A DNA stretch of 7,682 nucleotides from an uncultured Collinsella sp. (GCA_900752475.1 CAADVJ010000031.1:1-7682), one strand, 5' to 3'. Numbered from the stretch's first letter, positions 1 through 6,310 are shown. Made by a program: numbers and translations. Notes: generated by a model not told the origin, from the letters alone.

Positions 1-93
1 ATGCTCAAAACGCATCCCAAGCTGCCCCAGATTTATACGTATCTGAACTAACTGTCCAAGCCCTTCCAAACCAAGCCTCTTGCCTGCCACAAG

Positions 94-124
94 TGATCCG
101 TTTTCCTCCGTCCCCAACGGATCA
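94..124. repeat. Intergenic palindrome, 9-bp arms
   Basis: A perfect inverted repeat: TGATCCGTT (94-102) and AACGGATCA (116-124) around a 13-nt pyrimidine-rich loop ending in GTCCCC. Neither side has a T-run, so it is a poor intrinsic terminator. It lies beyond the htrA terminator. It may be a dispersed REP-like palindrome or the remains of a 3' structure of a gene left of the window. The 1-93 stretch to its left shows no supportable gene. Confidence 0.6.
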
Positions 125-128
125 ATGA

Positions 129-170
129 GAAAAGAGGGGGCTGTCCCACGTTGATGGGACGGCCCCCTCT
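129..170 (-). terminator. Intrinsic terminator of the htrA-like gene
   Basis: The arms 133-148 and 155-170 pair over 16 positions with a single internal mismatch (an A-C opposition in the minus-strand RNA) around a 6-nt loop. The GC-rich base AGAGGGGGC/GCCCCCTCT is followed on the minus strand by TTTTCT. The stem base lies 26 nt beyond the htrA stop codon, as expected for a Rho-independent terminator of that gene. Confidence 0.9.
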
Positions 171-196
171 GGCCTCGATATGTGCGATACAGCTCG

Positions 197-1657
197 CTAG
201 TAGCCCTGGCCGTAGCCCTGACCCTGGCCCTGCTGGCCTAACAGCTCCTCCAGGTACTGGCGCAGCTGCTCGTCGGTAATACCGCCGTTGCCGGTGTCGG
301 TCGAACTGTCGTCCTGCTGCTGGTTCTTCAGTTCCTCATCGGAGCCCAGCTCAACCGTGACCTTCTTCTCTTCCTTGCCGCGCATAAGCGTGATCTCGAC
401 CTTCTCGCCCACCTCGTGGCTGCGCAGCGCGATGATCAGGCCATCGGCGCTCGTAATCTCATCGTCGCCCAGCTTGGTGATGACGTCGCCCTCCTGAATG
501 CCGGCCTTGGCGGCAGGACCGTCCTCGACGACGCTCGCCACGTACGCACCACTATCGGTGCTCAGCTTGTTGGTACGGGCGTTGAGCGCGTTGACGCTCG
601 AAAGCGTGGCGCCCATGTACGGATGCACCGGTGTCTTGCCGTCGATGATCTGGTCGGCAATGTTCTTGGCGTAGTTAACCGGAATGGCAAAACCCACGCC
701 CGAGCTGGAGCCCGAGTAGCTCTCGATGAGCGAGTTGATACCCACAAGCTCGCCATTGTCGTTGACGAGCGCGCCGCCGGAGTTGCCCGGGTTGATGGCG
801 GCATCGGTCTGGATCATGTTGGCATAGATAGTGTTGCCGCTGGTAGAGCTCATAGCCGTGGAGCGATACAGCGCCGACACAATACCCGTGGAGACGGACT
901 GCTCGTTGCCGAACGGCGAGCCGATCGCCATGACCCACTCGCCCACGTTGAGCTTGGAGGAATCACCAATCTCGATCGGCGTGAGCTTGGAGGCATCGGC
1001 ATCCTTGAGCTTGATGACGGCCAGGTCGCTCGAGGCGTCGTTGCCCACGAACTCGGCCTCGTAGGTGGTGCCGTCATCCATGGTAACCACGTACTGGTCA
1101 TAGCCGTCGACCACGTGGTTGTTGGTGAGGATGTGGCCCTCGGTATCGAGCACCACGCCCGAACCGACGCTGCCCGAGTTGTCCGACTCGTCGGCAGACT
1201 GCGAAAGCGAGCCATTCTGGCTGCCGCTCGAAGTGGCGGTGATGGAAACCACGGAGGGCAATGCCTTGGCAGAAACGGCCTCGGCCAACGTGGTGTCCTC
1301 GGAGTCGATCGTAATCTTTTGCGTCGACGAACCCGAGGCACCCGCCGTCACGGCATTCTTTCCGCCGCCAATGTTGAGCGTGCCGCTCATAATGAGCGCA
1401 ATGACCAGCAGGGCGCCGCAGGCGCAACCGGCGAGTGCCGTAATAAAGATCGGCAGCTTTTTGGTCTTGGTCTTGACCACCGTGTGCTTGTTTACAACCT
1501 GCTGACCGCCGAGCGGCTGGCCGGTCTGCGTGTCGTAGGCCTGCACGTAGGGAATGTTGCCGTCGGCAGGCGTCGACTCCACCTGCACGCGCGGCTGCTG
1601 CTGAGTCTCGCCGGCGTGGCCCGCATCCTGGGGACGCTGGGAATCGTTCTCGCTCAT
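197..1657 (-). CDS. htrA: HtrA/DegP-like membrane-anchored serine protease with PDZ domain
   Basis: A 486-residue envelope protease predicted to degrade or process misfolded proteins outside the membrane. It has a hydrophilic cytoplasmic N-terminus rich in Gln and Pro (1-65), one membrane segment (about 69-91) preceded by a Lys-rich stop (KTKTKK), and a Ser/Gly linker. The trypsin-like domain (about 125-335) carries the triad His181 (TNNHVV), Asp211 (SSDLAVIKL) and Ser293 (GNSGGAL). One PDZ domain follows (about 345-440), then an acidic linker and a Gly-Gln-Tyr tail (GQGQGYGQGY). The order N-in TM, protease, single PDZ is the usual actinobacterial and Firmicutes HtrA form. The start chosen is the ATG at 1657, preceded by AAAGGA with an 8-nt spacer. 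A longer frame from 1696 would begin inside the hairpin at 1687-1710 and has no such site. The gene is monocistronic, with a palindrome before it and a terminator after it. The exact paralogue (HtrA, HtrB, DegP) cannot be decided. Confidence 0.95.
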   Translation of the reverse strand: MSENDSQRPQDAGHAGETQQQPRVQVESTPADGNIPYVQAYDTQTGQPLGGQQVVNKHTVVKTKTKKLPIFITALAGCACGALLVIALIMSGTLNIGGGKNAVTAGASGSSTQKITIDSEDTTLAEAVSAKALPSVVSITATSSGSQNGSLSQSADESDNSGSVGSGVVLDTEGHILTNNHVVDGYDQYVVTMDDGTTYEAEFVGNDASSDLAVIKLKDADASKLTPIEIGDSSKLNVGEWVMAIGSPFGNEQSVSTGIVSALYRSTAMSSTSGNTIYANMIQTDAAINPGNSGGALVNDNGELVGINSLIESYSGSSSGVGFAIPVNYAKNIADQIIDGKTPVHPYMGATLSSVNALNARTNKLSTDSGAYVASVVEDGPAAKAGIQEGDVITKLGDDEITSADGLIIALRSHEVGEKVEITLMRGKEEKKVTVELGSDEELKNQQQDDSSTDTGNGGITDEQLRQYLEELLGQQGQGQGYGQGY

Positions 1658-1686
1658 AGCTGCAATCCTTTCGTCAAATAACCAAA

Positions 1687-1710
1687 GGCCCGCCAAACAC
1701 GTGGCGGGCC
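1687..1710 (-). promoter_or_regulatory. GC-rich hairpin in the htrA leader
   Basis: GGCCCGCCA (1687-1695) and TGGCGGGCC (1702-1710) form a perfect 9-bp stem with a 6-nt loop. On the minus strand the stem is followed by TTTGGTTATTT, terminator-like but interrupted. The htrA ATG is only 29 nt further on, too close for a full promoter after the hairpin, so htrA mRNA should contain it as a leader attenuator or stabilising structure. Alternatively it is a second terminator for the upstream operon. I see no convincing -35/-10 pair in 1711-1829. Confidence 0.5.
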
Positions 1711-1829
1711 ATCATTGTTCACGATGAGTTGTACCCCAATATGCGGGCGTACGTGTATGAGAACGCAATCTTTTAGGAAGGCTTAAGTTCTGTTGCAGGC
1801 CCGAAAGGAACCCGCGCCTGCGTCAAAAC

Positions 1830-1860
1830 CACCACAAAGGTGCCTGTCCCCTTTGTGGTG
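1830..1860 (-). terminator. Palindrome after the glnR-like gene, probable terminator
   Basis: A perfect 11-bp inverted repeat, CACCACAAAGG (1830-1840) and CCTTTGTGGTG (1850-1860), with the 9-nt loop TGCCTGTCC. It begins 6 nt after the stop codon of the response-regulator-like gene. On the minus strand it is preceded by CTTTT and followed by GGTTTTG, so the T-tract is short and offset by two G residues. It is probably a weak terminator for the glnA-glnR-like operon, or a dispersed palindromic repeat doing that job. Confidence 0.6.
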
Positions 1861-1865
1861 AAAAG

Positions 1866-2528
1866 CTAGTCCTTAAACAAATAGCCAACGCCGCGGACAG
1901 TGGTGATATGTGCCGCGATCTGCGGGCCCACCTTGGAGCGGATGCGTCGAATGTGCACGTCGACGGTGCGCGTGCCGCCGCAGTACTCAAAGCCCCACAC
2001 GCGGTGCAGCAGCACCTCGCGGCTGTAGGCGCGGTTGGGATGCGTCGCCAAAAAGCTCAGCAGCGAGTACTCCATCAGCGTCAGGTCGATGGGCTCGTTA
2101 TCGAGCGTCACCTGGTAGGTAGCCAGGTTGATCTCGAGGTTATCGATGTTGAGCACATCGTCGGCGGCGACGGTCTCCTCCTCGCCCATCAGGCGCTGTG
2201 CGCGAGCCTTGAGCTCGTTGGGCGTCGCCGTGGGGCATACAAAGTCGGCATGCGCGTGATTGGGCAGGCGCAGGGTACCGAGCGCCTCGTCGTCGACGAT
2301 CACCAACATGGGGACGCCGCCGCGATCGTCAAGCCACTTGGCAATCTGATCGATGCGGTCGCTGCGAATGCCGTCGGAGTCGAGGATCAGCAGGTCAAAG
2401 TCGTGCGCCGCAGTCGGCGAATCGGGGGTTGCCAGGCTCACCTCGACACCCAGGGTGGTCGTCAAGCTGCGGGCAAACTCGTGGAAGCGCGTCGTGCGCG
2501 CCATGAACAGGGCACTCTTTTCGGACAT
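1866..2528 (-). CDS. GlnR-like orphan OmpR-family transcriptional regulator
   Basis: A 220-residue protein with a receiver-like N-domain (1-115) and an OmpR/PhoB winged helix (about 122-220). The DNA-binding half strongly resembles actinobacterial GlnR, the global nitrogen regulator: motif VWGFEYCGGTRTVDVHIRR at 177-195 and VRGVGYLF in the wing. The receiver is degenerate. It keeps an Asp at the phosphorylation position (Asp50 in DLLILDSDG) but lacks the N-terminal acidic pair and the conserved Lys (VCPTATP replaces the usual x-K-P motif), as in GlnR, which is thought to work without a kinase. No histidine kinase gene is nearby. The start is the ATG at 2528, behind GGAGG with a 5-nt spacer. 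An in-frame TTG at 2540 overlaps that site and is rejected. The gene sits 50 nt after glnA with no terminator between, so it is likely co-transcribed and may control glnA. Family assignment is confident; the nitrogen role is inferred from similarity and linkage. Confidence 0.85.
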   Translation of the reverse strand: MSEKSALFMARTTRFHEFARSLTTTLGVEVSLATPDSPTAAHDFDLLILDSDGIRSDRIDQIAKWLDDRGGVPMLVIVDDEALGTLRLPNHAHADFVCPTATPNELKARAQRLMGEEETVAADDVLNIDNLEINLATYQVTLDNEPIDLTLMEYSLLSFLATHPNRAYSREVLLHRVWGFEYCGGTRTVDVHIRRIRSKVGPQIAAHITTVRGVGYLFKD

Positions 2529-2578
2529 ATCGGCCTCCAAAGAAATGAGCTCAATCGTACTGGAACGAACCAGCGCGA

Positions 2579-3916
2579 TTAGGAGTTCGCCAGGTAGTGC
2601 TTAATCTCCCACTCGGTGATCGTGGACTCAAACTTATGCCACTCGTCGCGCTTCTTTTTAAGGAAGAAACTGTGGATGTGCTCGCCGAGGGCATCCTTCA
2701 TAAACTGCGAGTCCTCAAAGACGTCGAGCGCCTCTTTGAGCGAGCGCGGCAGCGGCGTGTAGCCGGCCTCGAGCATCTGACGGTCGGTGAGCTTGAGCGT
2801 CTCGGCCGTGGCCTCGGGCGGGAGCTCCAGCTTGCGCTCGATGCCATCCAGACCGGCCGCCAGCGTGACGGCGTTGACCAGGTACGGATTGGCCATGGGG
2901 TCGGGACTGCGAAGTTCGATGCGCGTGGACAGCTGCTTGCCGGGCTTGTAGACCGGGATGCGGACCATACTCGCGCGGTTGCGCAGGCCCCACGTGGCGT
3001 ACTGCGGCACGGAGTCGCCGCCCGTGGTGATGCGCTTGTACGAGTTGACCGTGGGGTTGGTGATGGCGCTGATCTCGCGTGCGTGCGCCAAGATGCCGGC
3101 CATATAGTGCTTGGCGATATCGGAGAGATGGTACTTCTCGTCGCCCTCGCCCCAAAAGACGTTGTTGCCGTCGTGGTCGAACAGCGACTGATGCAAAAAC
3201 ATGGCGCTGCCATCCTCGCCCGCCAACGGCTTGGGCATAAAGGAGGCGTGGCAACCGCTCTCGTAGGCCTGCTGCTTAATGATGAGTTTGGCCGTGGTGA
3301 TGGCGTCGGACATGCTCAGGGCCTCGGCGTGACGCAGGCTCATGCCGTGCTGCGAGCGGCCGGCGGCGTGGAAGGTGTACTCCACGGGCACGGACATCTT
3401 CTCGAGCGTGAGGACCGTGTTGCGACGCAGGTCGCGAGCGGCATCGCTCACCGAAAGATCGAAGTAGCCCACGTTGTCGAGCGGCTCGGGAGTGTGCTCG
3501 TCGGGGAAGTAGTAGTACTCCAGCTCGGCGCCCACGTTAAGCAGATAGCCAGCCTTCTCGGCCTTGTGGAACATGCGACGCAGGGCATCGCGCGGGTCGC
3601 CGGCAAACGGCTTGCAATCGGGGGTGCACACGTCGCAGAACACGCGAGCGACGCCGTTGTGACTCGGGCGCCACGGCAGGATCTGGAAGGTCGAAGCATC
3701 GGGAAACGCCAGCATGTCGGCTTCCTCGGGCGTAGCAAAGCCCTCGATGGCGGAGCCGTCAAAGCCAATACCCTCCTCAAAAGCGACCTCGAGGTCCTCG
3801 GGACTAATGGCAAAGTTCTTGAGGCGGCCGAGAATGTCGACAAACCACAGACGCACAAAGCGGATGTCACGCTGCTCTACAGAGCGGAGTACGTAATCGA
3901 TGTTCTGCTGGTTCAT
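2579..3916 (-). CDS. glnA: Type I glutamine synthetase-like protein with altered metal site
   Basis: A 445-residue GSI-fold protein, normal length for the short (alpha-type) class and without the adenylylation-loop Tyr. Canonical GSI makes glutamine from glutamate, ammonia and ATP in a cytoplasmic dodecamer. Retained features are the N-terminal beta-grasp domain with the subunit-interface Asp (GFDGSAIEGF, 51-60), Glu131/Glu133 (AELEY), FMPKP (226-230), NPTVNSYKR (287-295), Arg319, and RIELRSPDP with Glu334 and Arg336. Three metal ligands are replaced. The usual HHE-x6-E motif reads FHA...HG, giving Ala184 and Gly191 at the Salmonella Glu212 and Glu220 positions. The GMH motif reads AMF, giving Phe240 for His269. 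The flap Glu327 equivalent appears as Asp301 (GGDS), beside a one-residue insertion. The ATG at 3916 follows AAAGGGGAG with a 4-nt spacer. It is probably first in an operon with the GlnR-like gene. The GSI fold is certain; ordinary glutamine synthesis is doubtful. Confidence 0.93.
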   Translation of the reverse strand: MNQQNIDYVLRSVEQRDIRFVRLWFVDILGRLKNFAISPEDLEVAFEEGIGFDGSAIEGFATPEEADMLAFPDASTFQILPWRPSHNGVARVFCDVCTPDCKPFAGDPRDALRRMFHKAEKAGYLLNVGAELEYYYFPDEHTPEPLDNVGYFDLSVSDAARDLRRNTVLTLEKMSVPVEYTFHAAGRSQHGMSLRHAEALSMSDAITTAKLIIKQQAYESGCHASFMPKPLAGEDGSAMFLHQSLFDHDGNNVFWGEGDEKYHLSDIAKHYMAGILAHAREISAITNPTVNSYKRITTGGDSVPQYATWGLRNRASMVRIPVYKPGKQLSTRIELRSPDPMANPYLVNAVTLAAGLDGIERKLELPPEATAETLKLTDRQMLEAGYTPLPRSLKEALDVFEDSQFMKDALGEHIHSFFLKKKRDEWHKFESTITEWEIKHYLANS

Positions 3917-3963
3917 GTCGCTCCCCTTTCTTTCGGGCGGGTTTCGACTGGTCTATATCGCAG

Positions 3964-3997
3964 ATACTATCGCAGAAAAATGTTTCCGCAGGGTTAA
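3964..3997 (-). promoter_or_regulatory. Probable glnA promoter with GlnR-box-like half-sites
   Basis: Read on the minus strand, TTAAC-n6-GAAAC (3982-3997) fits four of five and five of five positions of the actinobacterial GlnR half-site pair GTnAC-n6-GAAAC. Downstream, TGCGATAGTAT (3964-3974) contains an extended -10-like TGC-GATAGT about 48 nt before the glnA start. No recognisable -35 hexamer lies at the right spacing, which would fit activator dependence. The next expected half-sites are not recognisable, so this is one box at most. Confidence 0.4.
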
Positions 3998-4050
3998 AGC
4001 GTATCAAGCGCTCAAAAAACGTGTGCGAACAGGCAGTTACGAACGAGCGG

Positions 4051-5073
4051 CTAGCGCGAGGTCGAGGCGCGGTGTTCGATGTGGCCGGGGATCTCGATGC
4101 GTTTGGGCGCGAGCTTTGCGGCCTCGCCCACCGTGGTGGTGACGACGTCGATGCGCTCGGACAGGCGCTCGACCACGCGCTCGGCTATGGTGAGGGTGTC
4201 TTGCGCGGCCGTGGTGACGCCGCCAAAGAGCACGTGGTTCCAAGGGTAGTCGTCAAACGTCGCGATCTTGAGGCCAGCCGGCAACGACGGTCCCAACTGT
4301 GCCAGTGCCTCGGTCAGGCGCAGAAAGACCAGGCCGTTGACGGCAATGAGGCCGAGCTTTTTACCTGCATAGCCGCGGATGGTCTCGTCCAAACGGCCAA
4401 CGCCCGTGGCACCGCCATCGGCCAGGGTGACGACCTCGCCCGCAAGGCCGCGGCGCGAAAGCTCGTCGGCAAAGGCCTCGGCGCGCTCTCGACGCACGGG
4501 GCTGTCGTCGCTTGCCTCGGTGAGCAGGCACAGGCGCTCGCTACCAGCGGCGGCCAAGGCGTCTACCAAGCCGGCGACCAGCTCACGGTTGTTAGATGTC
4601 ACCAGATCGATGCCACCGTCGGCAACATCGCGGTCGAGCAGCACGACGGGCAGGCGTCCCGCGGCCGCGGCGATTGCCTCGTCGTTACCGCCGCAGGTAT
4701 TGACGACCAGGCCGTCCACGCCGGCATCGATAAGTCTGGTGAGCGACTCTGCTTCCTTTGTGGGGTCGTTGCCGCTAATGGCCGTCATGAGCGAGCAGCC
4801 GCGCGCGGCGGCGCTGGCGGAAAGTCCTTCGAGCATGGCGCTAGAGAACGGATTGGCGATATCGGCCAAGATCACGCCGATGAGATTGGTGCGCGAGCTG
4901 CGCAGATTGCGTGCGGCGGCACGCGGGCGATAGCCGGTACGCTCGATAACCGCCGCGATGCGAGCACGGGTTTCCTCGGTCATTTGCCCGGGACGGTTGT
5001 TGAGATAGCGCGAGACCGTGGCTGGGCTCACGCCCGCCTCGGCGGCAATGTCCTTGATTCTCATCTGCGCCAT
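4051..5073 (-). CDS. LacI/GalR-family transcriptional regulator
   Basis: A 340-residue sugar-type repressor. The N-terminal LacI helix-turn-helix (about 4-24, IKDIAAEAGVSPATVSRYLN) is followed by the hinge helix (about 49-62, RPRAAARNLRSSRT) and a periplasmic-binding-protein-like effector domain (65-330) starting LIGVILADIANPF. The motifs LLDRD (145-149) and ATFDDYPW (271-278) are typical of the family's ligand pocket. Length is standard. The start chosen is the ATG at 5073 (MAQMRIKD), behind GGGG with a 6-nt spacer. An ATG three codons later is possible, and the upstream in-frame extension to 5163 looks non-coding. No transporter or catabolic gene is in the window, so the effector and targets cannot be named. 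It lies 123 nt after the gntR-like gene in the same direction, and a weak -10-like element suggests its own promoter. No clear terminator separates it from glnA. Confidence 0.93.
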   Translation of the reverse strand: MAQMRIKDIAAEAGVSPATVSRYLNNRPGQMTEETRARIAAVIERTGYRPRAAARNLRSSRTNLIGVILADIANPFSSAMLEGLSASAAARGCSLMTAISGNDPTKEAESLTRLIDAGVDGLVVNTCGGNDEAIAAAAGRLPVVLLDRDVADGGIDLVTSNNRELVAGLVDALAAAGSERLCLLTEASDDSPVRRERAEAFADELSRRGLAGEVVTLADGGATGVGRLDETIRGYAGKKLGLIAVNGLVFLRLTEALAQLGPSLPAGLKIATFDDYPWNHVLFGGVTTAAQDTLTIAERVVERLSERIDVVTTTVGEAAKLAPKRIEIPGHIEHRASTSR

Positions 5074-5110
5074 AGCGCACCCCGTTTCCCATTTGTCGGC
5101 GGTCTGAGCC

Positions 5111-5130
5111 ATTTTAGGCATTCTTAAAAT
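5111..5130 (-). promoter_or_regulatory. Candidate -10 region and small inverted repeat before lacI-like gene
   Basis: On the minus strand TAAAAT (5111-5116) matches five of six positions of the -10 consensus about 38 nt before the chosen ATG. It forms an inverted repeat with ATTTTA (5125-5130) across 8 nt, which could be an operator half-site pair for autoregulation. No good -35 is found at 16-18 bp; TTGCAA lies 20 bp upstream. Confidence 0.25.
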
Positions 5131-5196
5131 TCTCGGTTGCAAAACGCTGTAGGTGAGCAGCATCGTTTTTGCGTCTCGAGCAGATGCGATGATGGT

Positions 5197-5889
5197 CTAG
5201 ATAGACGAGTCTTTGGACAGCTCAAAATAGTCGGGATGCAAGGCGATAACCGGGCCCTGCTCTTCGGGCATCAGGTGCAGGTGCGTCTCTGCCAGATAGC
5301 TCGCCGCGTCGGTATCGCCCCTCTTAATGGCCTCGAGAATCCGGCGATGCTGCCGACGAATCGGCTCCCAATCCAGATCCTGCGACACCATACGCAACCA
5401 GTTGTATCGCTCAAAATGCGTGTTGATGCTCTTCATCCAATCCCACAACATGTGACGACCGGCAATCTCAAAACATGTCTCATGGAACAGGTTGTCCAGA
5501 TCGAAAAAGCGACGCGTTTCGCTATGGTCGAGCGACTCGGACTCGGCAAGAATCTGCTCGAGCCGATGCTTTTGCTCGGGCGTGGCGGCAGAACAGCATT
5601 TAATGAGTACGCTTCTCTCGAGTTTCTCGCGCAAGAAACAGGCGTTCTCGGCACGCTCCATGCTGATTTTTGAGACATAGGTACCGCTTTTGGGACGCGT
5701 TTCCACCAGCTCCTGCTCGCGCAGACGCACAAAGGACTCGCGAATGGGTGTGCGCCCGATTCCCGTCTCCTTTTCCAGACCAATCGCCGAAAGGCGCGTG
5801 CCGGGCTTGAGCTCGGCATAGATAATCTTGGAGCGCAATGCGTTGTATGCCTGATCTTGCAGGCTCTGATAATGCTGGTGCTGTTCCAT
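5197..5889 (-). CDS. GntR-family regulator, FadR/FCD subfamily
   Basis: A 230-residue regulator with an N-terminal GntR winged helix (about 8-74), containing the typical GIGRTPIRESFVRLREQELV recognition region and the wing RPKSGTYVSKI. The all-helical FCD effector domain follows (about 80-210). The FCD metal-binding set is visible: Asp132 and His136 (DLDNLFH), His181 (RRQHRRIL) and His203 (ETHLHL), suggesting a carboxylate ligand held by a metal, as in regulators of sugar-acid or organic-acid use. The ATG at 5889 is preceded by GAGGG with a 4-nt spacer. The frame could extend to a TTG at 5934 but that lacks a ribosome site and overlaps the probable promoter. Its neighbour is a LacI-type regulator, with no target pathway in the window, so function beyond family level is unknown. 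Confidence 0.93.
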   Translation of the reverse strand: MEQHQHYQSLQDQAYNALRSKIIYAELKPGTRLSAIGLEKETGIGRTPIRESFVRLREQELVETRPKSGTYVSKISMERAENACFLREKLERSVLIKCCSAATPEQKHRLEQILAESESLDHSETRRFFDLDNLFHETCFEIAGRHMLWDWMKSINTHFERYNWLRMVSQDLDWEPIRRQHRRILEAIKRGDTDAASYLAETHLHLMPEEQGPVIALHPDYFELSKDSSI

Positions 5890-5935
5890 AAAGCCCTCGG
5901 ATAAACCCTCGGTTAGTCGAATACCACCATGCAAT

Positions 5936-5965
5936 ACTATCGCATCGACACGCCCCAGCTCCCAA
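5936..5965 (-). promoter_or_regulatory. Candidate promoter of the gntR-like gene
   Basis: On the minus strand TTGGGA (5960-5965, four of six -35 matches), an 18-bp spacer, then GATAGT (5936-5941, four of six) preceded by TGC, an extended -10. The predicted start of transcription is about 40 nt before the ATG at 5889. The 11-mer TGCGATAGTAT here is identical to the one at a similar distance before glnA. Confidence 0.4.
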
Positions 5966-5986
5966 TCAGTCTTTTTGGGACGGGGC
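5952..5986. repeat. Inverted repeat overlapping the gntR promoter
   Basis: GCCCC-AGC-TCCCAA (5952-5965) faces TTGGGA-C-GGGGC (5975-5986) across a 9-nt loop. The inner 6 bp and outer 5 bp pair, separated by an unequal internal loop. The inner right-to-left arm is the candidate -35 of the gntR-like gene, so it may be its operator. On the plus strand the stem is followed by TCTTTT, so it could instead terminate transcription running antisense out of gntR. Confidence 0.45.
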
Positions 5987-6022
5987 TCTTTTAGCTACCC
6001 TGGCCCGCAGATCGGCCCCCTT

Positions 6023-6183
6023 GCCACAAAAGTGGCCCATCTACTACGTTAACACGGATAGCCTCGGCCATACCGAAAACCGTGAAAACAAAACCGCAGG
6101 TAGATAGCTTGTCGATTTTCGAAAAAAGCCGACTATGGTTGACCCCTGCGGCTTAAACGTAGTAGATAGGCCCTTTTCGTGGC
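6023..6183. repeat. 161-bp element with 28-nt inverted ends and nested palindromes
   Basis: The ends 6023-6050 (from GCCAC to ATCTACTACGTT) and 6156-6183 are inverted copies, 24 of 28 positions matching, including a perfect 12-nt inner block. Inside lie CCGCAGG/CCTGCGG (6094-6100 and 6145-6151), GTCG/CGAC (6111-6114 and 6130-6133) and the perfect palindrome TTTTCGAAAA (6116-6125). GTAGATAG also occurs twice in direct orientation (6100 and 6162). The only long frames across it look like chance. It resembles a non-autonomous mobile element (MITE-like) or a highly folded RNA. I see no target-site duplication. Confidence 0.55.
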
Positions 6184-6310
6184 ACAGCACTACTCCATCC
6201 CAAATTGGCACCCCGAGCCCTCGTGAGTTGCCAACAAGCTGTTCGCCCAGCGCTTTATCCGCGCGGCATTTGGAAAATAGCACCACCGCAAAACCCGCGA
6301 GTAGCGCTTA

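Noticed and set aside
1..128. Open plus-strand frames at the left edge, one ending at 49-51 and one at 126-128, as the tail of a gene
   Set aside because: The second runs through a palindrome, neither shows a recognisable protein end, and the gene body is outside the window.
416..1681. Long plus-strand frame opposite htrA
   Set aside because: Its translation is Ala/Arg/Gly/His/Val-rich antisense of a clearly real protease gene; it reflects the G/C-ending codon bias of the opposite strand.
2529..2540. TTG start at 2540 for the GlnR-like gene
   Set aside because: It lies in the Shine-Dalgarno sequence that serves the ATG at 2528.
2597..3997. Long plus-strand frame opposite the glutamine synthetase gene
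   Set aside because: Mirror image of strong minus-strand codon bias, without a ribosome site or recognisable domain.
4021..5127. Long plus-strand frame opposite the LacI-family gene
   Set aside because: Antisense shadow; the minus-strand product has all LacI-family motifs.
6044..6286. 80-codon minus-strand frame in the intergenic region
   Set aside because: It overlaps the inverted-repeat element, has no host-like codon pattern or ribosome site, and resembles no protein I know.
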